Shown: piece by piece, positions 1 through 8,913 of the stretch
Numbering within the stretch: position 1 is the stretch's first letter
Layout: each line of letters opens with the position of its first letter
From: Christensenella tenuis
GTDB taxonomy: Bacteria; Bacillota; Clostridia; Christensenellales; Christensenellaceae
Direction of reading: 5' to 3'
Assembly: GCF_014287795.1 (NCBI RefSeq)
Contig: NZ_JACOON010000008.1
Span: 61,036-125,035 of the forward strand
DNA length: 64,000 bases
Notes under the pieces: model-generated
What the model saw: the letters and a program-made list of their open reading frames with translations, nothing else
Told to the model about the DNA's origin: nothing
Database searches by the model: none
Position numbers and translations under genes: made by a program

Positions 1-64
1 AAAAGCCGCTCATAGCTGCCTTATCTATCCCTCTGTCATAAATGCAAACGACTTTCTTAGCCAT
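1..64 (-). CDS. Unidentified protein, N-terminal 21 residues only (cut by window edge)
   Basis: An ATG at 64 is preceded by a strong GGAG ribosome binding site and opens a frame that runs off the window edge (MAKKVVCIYDRG and onward). It follows the zinc alcohol dehydrogenase in the same direction with a gap of 24 bases, so it is very likely the next gene of the sugar-uptake operon. The visible residues are too few to name a family; a sugar-acid dehydrogenase or other catabolic enzyme would fit the context, but that is only inference. Confidence 0.6.
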   Translation of the reverse strand, partial: MAKKVVCIYDRGIDKAAMSGF

Positions 65-88
65 CTTTTTCTCTCCTTCTGTCATGAT

Positions 89-1264
89 TTATTCGTGGTC
101 AAAGTCGACCCACCCTTTCATATAATCCGGATCGCCGCCTTTCATCATCGTTTCGAGCAGGCTGTCGAGCGTACACCTGTGCGTAAATATATCCCCAAAG
201 CCAAACTGTTTGAATTTGCACAACATCTGGAACGCTTTATTGAACGCTCCCGCAGTATTGACACTCATGCCGATATAGGTCGCATGTTTACTGCACAAAT
301 CTCTCGCGGGATCAAATTCTACCGTGCTTTTCCCTACGATGTTTCCTGTCTCAATCAAGGTCCCGACATTTTTCAGGAGGTCTATTCCGTCCCGGAATGC
401 CTGCGGCGAACCCGCGCACTGGAATACGACATCCGCACCTTTTCCATGGTTGAATCCGGCAATGATTTCTTTTCGTTCTTTAATCGGCATCTTCGCTGAA
501 TTCATCACGGCGTCCGCCTTGGACAACTTTTGCGCCAGCGCGAGTTTCTGTTCGCTGAATCCGCTGATAATAATATTCTGTACACCCAGCGCGCGGGCAA
601 TCATTGCCGTGAGGGCGGCCACCTGCCCATCGCCTATCACAAGTACTGTAGAGCCTAAATTGAAAGAATCTTCGAATATTCCCGGGGCACGTATTGCCAG
701 CTCTACCGACCGCATTGCAACCGCCATTGGATCGAGCAGTGACGCAACATTGCTCGGCATTTCTTCCGGCACCTGCCACATAAATGTCCCGGGGAATACA
801 TACATATATTCTGCAAAACCGCCTTTTAAATAAGGCGCCTCATCAACGGCATTCGAGCGGACCGGTATGCCTCCGACCCCCAACTCTTCAAACGGGACGC
901 CATACACAAAAGCATTTTCGCATATTCCGCAAGCGCCTATGCCGTAGGTAAGGCAATTCGAACATGTTCCGCATACGACCCACGGATAAAGGCATATCCG
1001 GTCGCCGACCTTAATATTTCCCGTATAGCAGCGCATCGCCCGCGCGGCATTTTTCCCCATTTCGACAATCCGCCCGCACATTTCATGCCCTAAAATAAGT
1101 GGTGACGGCGGTGCCTGCCGGAAAAGATGCAGGTCTGTTCCGCATATACTCGCCGCTTCCAGCTTGATGATGAGTCCGTCGTCCATACATTCCGGCATCC
1201 TGATATTTTGAATCTCTATTTTCTGCGGTCCAGACCAGACCGCCGCTTTACATGTGGTATTCAT
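89..1264 (-). CDS. Zinc-dependent medium-chain alcohol (polyol) dehydrogenase
   Basis: This 391-residue protein belongs to the zinc MDR superfamily that oxidises sugar alcohols or secondary alcohols with NAD(P). The catalytic zinc ligands are visible as Cys41 in ICGTDLH and His60-Glu61 in LILGHE, and the structural zinc lobe as Cys98, Cys101, Cys104 and Cys112. A Rossmann segment follows (VLVIGDGQVAAL). The start at 1264 is chosen because AAGGAGGAG lies just upstream; the longer open frame upstream has no such site. It sits 16 bases after the permease of an ABC sugar importer, so it probably oxidises the imported polyol or sugar. The substrate cannot be read from the sequence. Confidence 0.9.
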   Translation of the reverse strand: MNTTCKAAVWSGPQKIEIQNIRMPECMDDGLIIKLEAASICGTDLHLFRQAPPSPLILGHEMCGRIVEMGKNAARAMRCYTGNIKVGDRICLYPWVVCGTCSNCLTYGIGACGICENAFVYGVPFEELGVGGIPVRSNAVDEAPYLKGGFAEYMYVFPGTFMWQVPEEMPSNVASLLDPMAVAMRSVELAIRAPGIFEDSFNLGSTVLVIGDGQVAALTAMIARALGVQNIIISGFSEQKLALAQKLSKADAVMNSAKMPIKERKEIIAGFNHGKGADVVFQCAGSPQAFRDGIDLLKNVGTLIETGNIVGKSTVEFDPARDLCSKHATYIGMSVNTAGAFNKAFQMLCKFKQFGFGDIFTHRCTLDSLLETMMKGGDPDYMKGWVDFDHE

Positions 1265-1280
1265 ACCGCTCTCCTCCTTG

Positions 1281-2255
1281 TCATGCCTCTGCGCCTGCCG
1301 CTTCTGCAGCGATCCGTGCGCTGCGTGCACGCTGCATATTGTCGAACGCAACTGCAAACAGCAGAACCGCACCTTTTACGACCCACTGCCAATATGTATC
1401 GAGGTTCAGCAGTGTCATGCCGTTGCTCAGCACGCCCATAATAAGAACACCGGCAATAACATTCAATATTTTCCCTTCGCCGCCCGCGACGCTCACGCCG
1501 CCCAGGACAGCGCCTGTGATGACGTCCATCTCAAATCCCTCGCTTGTATTCGGCTGCCCGGAGTTGATGCGTGAAAGCATGATGACGCCCGCAAGGCCCG
1601 CGAAAAAACCGCTCAGCGCGTATACTTTCAGCAGTCCTTTTTTCACATCAATGCCGGAAAGCCGCGCAACTTCTTCATTTCCGCCTATCGCATAGACATA
1701 ACGGCCAAATCTTGTTTTTTCAAGCAGCCACCATCCCAACAGGAAAACAAGAGCCATAATGATAACCGGAATCGGAATACCTGCCATATACCCCTGCCCT
1801 ATGACCTTGATATCTTCCGGCAGTCCGTAAACTGGAATTCCTTTTGTCAATATAAAAGCAAATCCGCGGGCGATCGTTTGCATAGCAAGGGTCGCGATCA
1901 GCGCGGGGACTTGGAACTTCGCCACCATAACGCCGCTGATGGTTCCGCAGCCAGTTCCCACCAAAACCCCTATTATCATCGCCAGCGCGACTGGCATTCC
2001 GGTATTGGCAATGAGTAGCGCCGATACAACTCCGACAAGTGCAATGACAGAACCGACTGAAATATCGATCCCCGCTGTCAATAAAACCATAGTCATGCCA
2101 ACTGAGCATATTCCAATCATGGAGACCTGACGCAGCATATTAAAGATATTATTGGATGTCAGGAAACTATCCGGTGCGGAAAATGAGAAAAATGCCACGA
2201 CAACGATCAATATCACATAGACAAATATATTGCTGAATGAAAATTTCTTTTTCAT
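1281..2255 (-). CDS. Sugar ABC transporter permease, RbsC/BPD_transp_2 family
   Basis: The 324-residue product is a polytopic membrane protein with the hydrophobic pattern of ribose/xylose-type permeases (about 8-10 helices). It carries the family-typical stretch SVGSVIALVGVVSALL near residue 65 and a GGNEEVARLSGI-type cytoplasmic loop that contacts the ATPase. Starts at 2255 behind GGAGGT; the in-frame extension upstream lies inside the ATPase gene and has no binding site. It forms one importer with the ATPase (34 bases upstream) and the lipoprotein receptor. The likely cargo is a pentose, hexose or polyol. Confidence 0.93.
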   Translation of the reverse strand: MKKKFSFSNIFVYVILIVVVAFFSFSAPDSFLTSNNIFNMLRQVSMIGICSVGMTMVLLTAGIDISVGSVIALVGVVSALLIANTGMPVALAMIIGVLVGTGCGTISGVMVAKFQVPALIATLAMQTIARGFAFILTKGIPVYGLPEDIKVIGQGYMAGIPIPVIIMALVFLLGWWLLEKTRFGRYVYAIGGNEEVARLSGIDVKKGLLKVYALSGFFAGLAGVIMLSRINSGQPNTSEGFEMDVITGAVLGGVSVAGGEGKILNVIAGVLIMGVLSNGMTLLNLDTYWQWVVKGAVLLFAVAFDNMQRARSARIAAEAAGAEA

Positions 2256-2289
2256 GATATAACTGTACCTCCTTTGCGCGCACGGTTCT

Positions 2290-3795
2290 TCAGCCGCACG
2301 ACGCCATCTCCAATATTTTCTCCTGGGAAACCTCGTCTCCGGATATCTCACCGACGATTTTTCCCTGCTGCATCACGACGATCCTGTCGCTCATCCCAAT
2401 CAATTCCGGCATTTCCGAAGAAATCATAATAATAGATTTTCCCGCTTTAATCAGTTCGTTCATCAAAAGGTATATCTCATACTTGGCCCCGACGTCTATT
2501 CCGCGGGTGGGTTCATCCAGAATAAGAATGTCCGCATCGACTGCCAGCCATTTGGCGATCGCTACTTTTTGCTGGTTCCCGCCCGACAAGTTTCTCGTTA
2601 ATTGTTCCATGCTGGGCGCTTTTATGTTGAGCGCTTTTATATATTCATCCGCAACGCTTCGTTCTTTTTTCCGGTTAATACCCAGTAAGGAACAAATCTC
2701 TTTTCCTTTCAGTTTTACGAGTGATATATTTTCCCTGATATTCAGCGTCAGGGATACCCCCTGCCCTTTGCGGTCCTCCGGTATCAGGCTGATACGCTGT
2801 TCAATAGCGTTTTCCGGTTTATGTATCGTTACCTTTTTCCCATATAAATAGATATCCCCCGCGGTCTTCCTGTCTGCGCCAAACAAAGCGCGCATTACCT
2901 CGGTACGGCCCGCGCCGACCAATCCGGCAAATCCGAGTATCTCTCCCCTGCGCAGGGTAAAAGAAACGTCGCGAATCTTAGTCAGGTCTGTTGACAGATG
3001 CTCGACCCGCAGTATTTCTTCGCCTGGGACGCTGTCCCTTTTTGGATATTCTTCCGTCAGGTCCCGTCCGACAATCAGGCTGATTAGTTCTTTCCTGTCC
3101 GTCTTATCCGCATCCATCGTTTTGATATACTTGCCGTCCCGCATGACGGTGATGCGGTCCGCAACTTCAAAAATTTCTTCCATCCGGTGTGAAATATAGA
3201 TAATGGAAACGCCTTCTGCTTTCAGCGAACGAATCAACGAAAACAGGATTTCCACTTCACGGTTGGAAAGCGGAGCTGTCGGCTCGTCCATACAGAGAAC
3301 CTGCGCATTCTCGAGCACGGCCTTTGCAATCTCGACAAGCTGCTTATATGCATTTGACAGGTCGCAGATGCGCGCTTCCGGGTCAATTTTGATTTGAAAA
3401 CGGTCGAACACCTCTATCGTTTTTGCAATCATTTCTTTTTTATTAAGGTTCAACCCTTTTATGAGCTCTTTTCCCAAAAACAGATTTTCGTAAACTTTCA
3501 GATAGGGGACGAGGTTAAACTCCTGATAGATCATGCTGATCCCCTTCTCTTTGGCCGCATGCGGGGTCAGGCCCGTAACTTTTTCCCCGAACAAATAATA
3601 TTCCCCCGATGTCATCGGCTGGGCCCCCGCAATGATCTTGCATAAGGTCGATTTTCCGGCGCCGTTTTCTCCCAGCAGGGCATGCACTTCGCCTTTCCTC
3701 AGTTCGAAATTGACGTTGTCGAGCGCTTTGACTCCCGGAAAATATTTACAGACATCTACCATTTTAATATTGAGATTGTTGTCTTCCATTTGCAC
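2290..3795 (-). CDS. Sugar ABC transporter ATP-binding protein, duplicated RbsA/MglA type
   Basis: This 501-residue ATPase has two fused nucleotide-binding domains, the usual layout for carbohydrate importers of the CUT2 class. The first half has a full Walker A (LLGENGAGKST), DLSNAYKQLVEIAKAV as a weak signature and CMDEPTAPL as Walker B. The second half has the usual degenerate P-loop (GLVGAGRTEV), a good signature (LSGGNQQKVAIAKWL) and LILDEPTRGID. The best start is GTG at 3795, 8 bases after GAGG; an in-frame ATG at 3789 is possible but badly spaced. It energises the RbsC-like permease downstream. Confidence 0.94.
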   Translation of the reverse strand: MQMEDNNLNIKMVDVCKYFPGVKALDNVNFELRKGEVHALLGENGAGKSTLCKIIAGAQPMTSGEYYLFGEKVTGLTPHAAKEKGISMIYQEFNLVPYLKVYENLFLGKELIKGLNLNKKEMIAKTIEVFDRFQIKIDPEARICDLSNAYKQLVEIAKAVLENAQVLCMDEPTAPLSNREVEILFSLIRSLKAEGVSIIYISHRMEEIFEVADRITVMRDGKYIKTMDADKTDRKELISLIVGRDLTEEYPKRDSVPGEEILRVEHLSTDLTKIRDVSFTLRRGEILGFAGLVGAGRTEVMRALFGADRKTAGDIYLYGKKVTIHKPENAIEQRISLIPEDRKGQGVSLTLNIRENISLVKLKGKEICSLLGINRKKERSVADEYIKALNIKAPSMEQLTRNLSGGNQQKVAIAKWLAVDADILILDEPTRGIDVGAKYEIYLLMNELIKAGKSIIMISSEMPELIGMSDRIVVMQQGKIVGEISGDEVSQEKILEMASCG

Positions 3796-3830
3796 TTATA
3801 ATACCTCGTGTCCTGAGCGGCTCGTTTCAG

Positions 3831-3858
3831 GAGCGCCTTGCCGTACGGCAGGGCGCTC
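3831..3858 (-). other. Intra-operon hairpin between receptor and ATPase genes
   Basis: A long imperfect inverted repeat (GAGCGCC ... GGCGCTC around the palindrome TGCCGTACGGCA) lies in the 91-base gap after the receptor gene. No T-run follows, so it is more like an mRNA-stabilising or processing hairpin that lets the receptor be made in excess of ATPase and permease, as known for maltose-type operons. This role is inferred. Confidence 0.5.
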
Positions 3859-3886
3859 TCCAAAACCTGATTTTTCTTACAAAGAT

Positions 3887-4891
3887 TTATTGGATATATT
3901 CGTCGATGTTTTCAGCGCTGATCGCATTGACCGGCACCATATAGGATTCCGGGATCTCTTCTCCGTTTTTCAGCGACAAAGCATAATCGATAAACTGCTG
4001 GCCTGTGCCGACCGGGTTCAGGTATACAGTGCCGCGATAAATGGTTCCGTCTTTGATGAGCTGGAGTGCCTGGTCAGTTCCGTCTACGCCGCCGATAAAG
4101 AACTCATCCCCCATATCGCGCGCGGAAACCGTTTCATAGGCCCCCAGGGCGCCGGAATCGTTGATACCGATAATCGCGCATACATCCGGATTTGCGGAAA
4201 GGATGTTTTCAGCAGCGGTCATACCAAGGTCTGTCGTATGCGCATCGACCTTCGTTACGCATTCCGCATTGGGCACAAATTCCTCGATGCCCGCCTGAAT
4301 ACCGTTTTCGCGGCCAATTGTCTGCTCCAGAGAACTTTGCGTGAGGATGGCGTACTTACAGCTTGCATCTTCCCCGAAGGTGTCCACCATCCACTGGCCG
4401 GCAAGCTGGCCAATCGCCGTTCCCATTTCGATCTCATCTACGTTCATGTTGCACGTTGCGTCTTCATAAGCCGTTGTATGCGTAATAACGGGGATATTGG
4501 CACTTTTCGCTTCTGCGATCACGCCTTGAAGCGACTCCGCGTCAACCGGGCCGACTACGATAACGTCCACTCCCTGCGAAATGAAATTCTCCAGTGCTGT
4601 TACCTGCGTAGCCGCATCAGACTTTCCATCCGTCACGATAGTCGTAATACCCGCTTCCGCACCGGCTTCTTCAAATGAATTTGCAATAGCGGCCCAGAAA
4701 TTGTTCGACAGGTCCATCGGGCAAAAACCTACTGTAAATTCTCCGTCGGCAGCAGCCGGTTCTTCTGCGGCGGACGCCTGCGCATTCACATCAGTATCCG
4801 TTCCGGGGCTTTCCGCCGGCGAGCTCATGCTGCACGCTGCCAAACCAAAGACCATGAGAGTTCCCAATACTAGCGCGATAATTTTTTTCAT
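3887..4891 (-). CDS. Sugar-binding lipoprotein of ABC importer, RbsB/periplasmic-binding-protein-4 type
   Basis: A 334-residue exported receptor. The signal peptide ends in the lipobox LAAC with Cys20 as the lipidation site, followed by a Ser/Glu/Ala-rich linker. The mature part has the RbsB pattern (VGFCPMDLSNNFWAAI, ALENFISQGVDVIVVGP, IIGINDSGALGA), placing it in the Peripla_BP_4 family that binds sugars at the cell surface. The start is at 4891 behind AAGGAGG; an upstream in-frame ATG would add a charged stretch before the signal peptide and is rejected. It is first in the operon and is probably driven by the promoter at 5049-5077. Confidence 0.94.
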   Translation of the reverse strand: MKKIIALVLGTLMVFGLAACSMSSPAESPGTDTDVNAQASAAEEPAAADGEFTVGFCPMDLSNNFWAAIANSFEEAGAEAGITTIVTDGKSDAATQVTALENFISQGVDVIVVGPVDAESLQGVIAEAKSANIPVITHTTAYEDATCNMNVDEIEMGTAIGQLAGQWMVDTFGEDASCKYAILTQSSLEQTIGRENGIQAGIEEFVPNAECVTKVDAHTTDLGMTAAENILSANPDVCAIIGINDSGALGAYETVSARDMGDEFFIGGVDGTDQALQLIKDGTIYRGTVYLNPVGTGQQFIDYALSLKNGEEIPESYMVPVNAISAENIDEYIQ

Positions 4892-5048
4892 TCTACATTT
4901 CCTCCTTATTTTTAATCGCAAAGAGTTTCTCTTCTTCTTTGCAAAATATTTCGAAATCATTTTTGATTTTTCTTATTTCAAAATTTTTCGCTTCTTATTT
5001 TCCGATTTATGTTTTGATTTTGAGTTATTCGAACGTTTTATATTTCAT

Positions 5049-5077
5049 ATATTACTCATTTAAAGTTTTAATGTCAA
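5049..5077 (-). promoter_or_regulatory. Sigma-A type promoter of the sugar-uptake operon
   Basis: Reading the minus strand, TTGACA (5077-5072) and TAATAT (5054-5049) are 17 bases apart, a near-consensus promoter about 160 bases upstream of the receptor gene. The long AT-rich leader between them has no gene. Confidence 0.65.
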
Positions 5078-5251
5078 TATTTTTTTCGATTATTGCGAAA
5101 AATATTTTTATATTGTTCTTTTTCCGCTTATACTTTCTTTTTAATTTCGTTTTTTATTCCGATTTCCGTCATTTCTTTTTCTTGCAAAATCCTGATTTTA
5201 TCCTTTTAATTGGTAACTTCAAATGCTTTTAGGACTAAATTACGAATTTAC

Positions 5252-5280
5252 TTGATTTTTCTTTTGAAATTCGATATCAT
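5252..5280 (+). promoter_or_regulatory. Probable promoter of the deoR-family gene
   Basis: TTGATT at 5252-5257 and TATCAT at 5275-5280 have a 17-base spacer and lie about 40 bases before the regulator's ATG. A TTCGA motif overlaps the spacer, consistent with autoregulation. Confidence 0.5.
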
Positions 5281-5320
5281 CTATTTAGATTTCGAATATA
5301 CGATAAATAGGAATTAAAAA

Positions 5321-6139
5321 ATGGATAGTCATACAAATGGCAATAAAAAGCGGCTCAGCATCGAAAAACGAAAACAATATATTCTGTCTCTTTTGGATAA
5401 ACAGGGCTCTGTTACGGTTTCAGAGCTTAGCGAGTGTTTCCAAATGTCTGACGTTTCTATTCGCAAACTATTGATCGCCATGGAGAACGAGTCTCTTTTA
5501 CAGCGCACCTGGGGCGGGGCGACAAAGCTGACCCGCGCGACCAATGAACTTTCTTACCCAATGCGCGAAACGCGTAACCTGGCTGAAAAAATTGCAATCG
5601 CTAAGGCTGCATACGGCTACATCGAAGATGGCGACGCTGTATATTTGGATAGTGGAACTACCACCTTAGAACTTGCCAAAATGATCGCGCAGGGTGATAA
5701 ACAAAATCTTCTGATTGCAACAAATGCATTGGATCATGCACGCGAATTACAAGTGAATCCTGAGTTGAATGTTATTATGGTGGGCGGAGAGATCCGGCCT
5801 GATGTTCGGGCTTGCAGCGGTTATATTACAAATGATATCATTCGCCAGCTTATTTTCGATAAGGGGTTTATCGGTGTAGAACATATTTCCTTGGAACATT
5901 CCTTTACTACACCCAATATGCGTGACGCGGAATTGAAGCGTACAATTATACAATCATCCAAGCAAAATTATGTCTTGGCAGATTATTCAAAATTCTGGAA
6001 CGATTCCCTTGTTCAAATTGTTCCTCTCCAACAGATTTATCGTGTGATTACCGATTGGCACATGCCGGATACGGAACGCGCCCTCTTTGTTGAAAAGGGA
6101 ATCGATATTACCGCAGCGGTTTCGCCCGCTCTTTTTTAG
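5321..6139 (+). CDS. DeoR-family transcriptional regulator
   Basis: A 272-residue regulator. An N-terminal DeoR-type winged helix-turn-helix occupies about residues 15-70 (RKQYILSLLDKQGSVTVSEL and a WGGATKL segment closing the wing). It is followed by a DeoRC sugar-phosphate sensor domain (DAVYLDSGTTTLELAK, ATNALDHA, IMVGGEIRP). Such proteins usually repress catabolic operons and respond to a phosphorylated sugar. Its divergent position to the ABC sugar operon makes that operon the obvious target. The ATG at 5321 follows AGGA at about 9 bases. Confidence 0.92.
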   Translation: MDSHTNGNKKRLSIEKRKQYILSLLDKQGSVTVSELSECFQMSDVSIRKLLIAMENESLLQRTWGGATKLTRATNELSYPMRETRNLAEKIAIAKAAYGYIEDGDAVYLDSGTTTLELAKMIAQGDKQNLLIATNALDHARELQVNPELNVIMVGGEIRPDVRACSGYITNDIIRQLIFDKGFIGVEHISLEHSFTTPNMRDAELKRTIIQSSKQNYVLADYSKFWNDSLVQIVPLQQIYRVITDWHMPDTERALFVEKGIDITAAVSPALF

Positions 6140-6263
6140 GCCTTTGGTTTTGACTGCGGTATATCGGATAAAATTTTTGATCTATATCCAATTTTTTCAT
6201 ATCTTTTTCCTTTCCATGCCAGTCCCGGAATATTATTTTGCCCAAAATGCCATAACCACGCTC

Positions 6264-6292
6264 TTGCCCACGACTATCCAATATGCTATGAT
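6264..6292 (+). promoter_or_regulatory. Promoter of murG-like/methyltransferase operon
   Basis: TTGCCC (6264-6269) and TATGAT (6287-6292) are separated by 17 bases and lie 33 bases before the start codon at 6325. Confidence 0.55.
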
Positions 6293-6324
6293 GGGTAAGG
6301 TTATTATTCCAAGGCAGGTATTTT

Positions 6325-7386
6325 ATGAGTAAAAAAATCGTTTTGACAGGCGGCGGCAGCGCCGGGCACGTAACGCCCAACCTTGCCCTCATTCCCGGGC
6401 TTCAAGGGCATGGGATCGAAGTACATTATATCGGCACGGAAGACGGCATCGAGCATACGCTCGTACATGGCATTCCCTACCACGTAATCGAAGCAGGCAA
6501 GATGCGCCGCTATGCAAGCGCCAAAAATATCAGCGATATCTTTAAAATTATCAAGGGATACGGGCAGGCAAAAAAAATCCTGCGCGACCTTCGTCCTGAT
6601 CTCGTGTTTGCAAAGGGCGGCTTTGTATCGGTTCCCGTCGCATGGGCTGCCGCAAAAATAGGAATTCCCGTTATTCTGCATGAAAGCGATTATACTCCCG
6701 GCCTTGCGAACCGTCTGTGCACAAAAAAAGCGCAGAAAATCTGTCTTTCCTTTGATACGCGTGAGTCTGCGGGTGGAAAGGGGATCCTGACCGGATCACC
6801 AATCCGAAGCGACCTTCTAACCGGCGAACGGGCTGCCGGTCTAAAAAAACTGGGGTTTAGCGGCTCAAAACCCGTGTTATTAATAATGGGAGGATCTTTA
6901 GGTGCACAGGCGATAAACGATGCTGTAGACGCGGGAATTGATAGATTGACCAAACGGTATAGTATTGTCCACCTGCGCGGGAAAGGAAAATTGAATCCTG
7001 CATTGGAAGCTATGCCCGATTATCGGCAATTCGAATATGTGGAAGATGGTCTTAACGATATCTTTGCGGCGGCCGATCTTGCGCTTTCGCGCTCGGGCGC
7101 CAATGCGATTTTTGAATTTCTTGCGTTGCGGCTCCCTGCGCTCCTTGTACCGTTGCCTCTTTCTGCAAGCCGCGGAGATCAAATTTTGAACGCAAACTAT
7201 TTCCAGAAACGAGGCTATGCAAAAGTGCTGGAACAGGAAAATTTGAATTGCGACACTTTGCTTACAGCCCTTTGTGATCTTGAGGCACACCGGGAAGAAT
7301 TGGTATTGAATATGACGCAAAGCGCAGAAGCCGATGGTACGAACAATGTCCTCAATATTATTTTAGAGAGCATTGGAGTAAAATGA
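6325..7386 (+). CDS. murG: MurG-like UDP-N-acetylglucosamine transferase (GT28)
   Basis: This 353-residue protein has the complete MurG pattern: the N-terminal glycine loop GGGSAGHVTPNLAL, AKGGFVSVPVAWAA, a second loop MGGSLGAQAIN near residue 190 and SRSGANAIFEFLAL with PLPLSASRGDQ near the C-terminus for UDP-GlcNAc binding. MurG adds GlcNAc to lipid I on the inner membrane face to make lipid II. It is outside any visible dcw cluster, so it may be the second, MurG2-like copy that many Clostridia and some bacilli have. It overlaps the next gene by ATGA, so translation is coupled. Confidence 0.88.
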   Translation: MSKKIVLTGGGSAGHVTPNLALIPGLQGHGIEVHYIGTEDGIEHTLVHGIPYHVIEAGKMRRYASAKNISDIFKIIKGYGQAKKILRDLRPDLVFAKGGFVSVPVAWAAAKIGIPVILHESDYTPGLANRLCTKKAQKICLSFDTRESAGGKGILTGSPIRSDLLTGERAAGLKKLGFSGSKPVLLIMGGSLGAQAINDAVDAGIDRLTKRYSIVHLRGKGKLNPALEAMPDYRQFEYVEDGLNDIFAAADLALSRSGANAIFEFLALRLPALLVPLPLSASRGDQILNANYFQKRGYAKVLEQENLNCDTLLTALCDLEAHREELVLNMTQSAEADGTNNVLNIILESIGVK

Positions 7387-8858
7387 ACATTCAGAATTTT
7401 ATTGAAAATTATCACAGTATGCCTGCCACTGAACGCAAAGAAGGACTTTCCTATATTATCAAAGAAGGAAAACTTCAAACTGTGTTCAATCAGGCTAAGG
7501 GAGCGAATACGCGTGCCGCCCTGCGTGTAATTGCCGATATGGACAACCGCGCGGCCGATTTTGTACGCGCCAATATCGACGGCATTTTAAAGTTTTTGCG
7601 CACGGGGGATGCAAAAGTACGCATGCACGCCGCCCAGATTATCGGCAATACTTGTGCGAATGAGTATCTGGATGATCTCATTGACGCGATTATGCATGAA
7701 CAAACAATGTTTGCCCTTCCTTCTTACCTGCTGGCAATCGGCCGGGCAAAAAACGACCGGGCAAAACGCTTCCTTGATTCTTACCAACTCAGGAGTGATC
7801 TGGATAAACACCGCGAAGAGGAAAAGGCAGCCCTTGATAAAGCGCTTGCGGGTTTTATTATTCGCAAAAAAGCGCGCGTGCGTATTCTTCCTACGGATAT
7901 CGTAATGCTGGCTTCTCCCAACCCCAATGTTACTTATGCCCAATGTGCGCAGGCAGGACTGAATCCCAAGAAACTAGGACGGTATATTGCCGTTTCCGGC
8001 CTGAATGATTTTTATGACATTTATCAGCTTCGCACTTATACGGACGCATATATTTATCTTGGTTCCGCTTCTGTCGGAGATCTTCCCACATTTCTTGCGC
8101 AGCGCGAACGCGCGGTGATTCAGCGTACCGGCGTGACAGGGTATCGTCTCGAGGTGCGGAGCGTTACACATGAAGTTCGGCTGGATATCATCAAGAAATG
8201 TGTTGCTGCAATGAAGGAGCTTATTAATACGCCTTCCTCTTATTCCATCGAAATCATGATTGAAATGGATGGAGACAAAGCGCAGGTGTTTCTGAACCCA
8301 CTCACAGACGAACGCTTCGCTTACCGCAAAAAAGCGATCCCCGCCAGCATCAATCCCGGAGTCGCTGCCAGTGTATGCGCCTATGCAAGCGAATTTTTCA
8401 ATCCCGATGCGCGGGTGCTGGATAATTTCTGCGGCAGCGGTACCATGCTTTACGAACGTGGGTTCTATCCGCATCATTCCCTGACCGGAGCGGATATTAA
8501 TATGACGGCCGTCGAGGCAGCTAAGGAAAACAGCCGGTATGCTCACGTTCATCCCCAGTTCCACTATATCGACTGCCTGAAATTCACGGCGAAAAAGTAC
8601 GATGAAATCATTGCGAATATGCCTTTCGGATTGCGTGTGGGCAGTCATTCCAAAAACGAACGGCTGTATAAGGCTTATTTTCGGATCCTGCCCGATATCC
8701 TTACAGACGAAGGCCTGGCGGTACTATATACACATGAAAAGCAGCTAACGGAGCAGCTCGTTAAAGAATGCGGAAAGTTCGACATATTGAAGCGGGCGAC
8801 CTTCACCGCGGGCGGTCTTTATCCCGCCGTGTATGTACTGCGTAAAAACGCAAAATAA
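7383..8858 (+). CDS. THUMP-linked/UPF0020-type RNA methyltransferase with helical repeat N-terminus
   Basis: 491 residues. Roughly residues 1-160 form an alpha-helical, HEAT-like region (repeated helix pairs with DNRAADFVRANIDG and MHAAQIIGN). A middle part resembles the THUMP-containing region of RlmL/Trm14 enzymes. The C-terminal SAM-dependent methyltransferase has DNFCGSGTML at 347-356 and the target-base motif N412-M-P-F, the N-P-P-F-like motif of N2-guanine or N6-adenine methylation of RNA. The substrate (23S rRNA or tRNA) cannot be told. The start codon overlaps the stop of the murG-like gene by four bases. Confidence 0.82.
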   Translation: MNIQNFIENYHSMPATERKEGLSYIIKEGKLQTVFNQAKGANTRAALRVIADMDNRAADFVRANIDGILKFLRTGDAKVRMHAAQIIGNTCANEYLDDLIDAIMHEQTMFALPSYLLAIGRAKNDRAKRFLDSYQLRSDLDKHREEEKAALDKALAGFIIRKKARVRILPTDIVMLASPNPNVTYAQCAQAGLNPKKLGRYIAVSGLNDFYDIYQLRTYTDAYIYLGSASVGDLPTFLAQRERAVIQRTGVTGYRLEVRSVTHEVRLDIIKKCVAAMKELINTPSSYSIEIMIEMDGDKAQVFLNPLTDERFAYRKKAIPASINPGVAASVCAYASEFFNPDARVLDNFCGSGTMLYERGFYPHHSLTGADINMTAVEAAKENSRYAHVHPQFHYIDCLKFTAKKYDEIIANMPFGLRVGSHSKNERLYKAYFRILPDILTDEGLAVLYTHEKQLTEQLVKECGKFDILKRATFTAGGLYPAVYVLRKNAK

Positions 8859-8871
8859 TCAACTTATAAAC

Positions 8872-8898
8872 AAAAGGAAGCTTCGCTCCCTTTTTTTA
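8872..8898 (+). terminator. Intrinsic terminator of murG-like/methyltransferase operon
   Basis: The stem AAAGG-AGC/GCT-CCTTT with a small loop and one mismatch is followed by a run of seven T, 13 bases after the methyltransferase stop. Confidence 0.7.
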
Positions 8899-8913
8899 TT
8901 TCCAACGTATTCA

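Larger units (their letters stand above)
4892..5320. other. Divergent AT-rich control region between sugar operon and DeoR gene
   Basis: The 429-base gap has no gene. It is strongly AT-rich and holds opposing promoters (listed separately) plus several TTCGA-containing motifs: a perfect palindrome ATTTCGAAAT at 4948-4957, TTCGAA at 5028-5033 and 5291-5296, and an inverted repeat TTTTTCG/CGAAAAA at 5082-5102 next to the -35 of the operon promoter. These are candidate sites for the DeoR-type regulator encoded at 5321; no consensus for this regulator is known to me. Confidence 0.5.
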
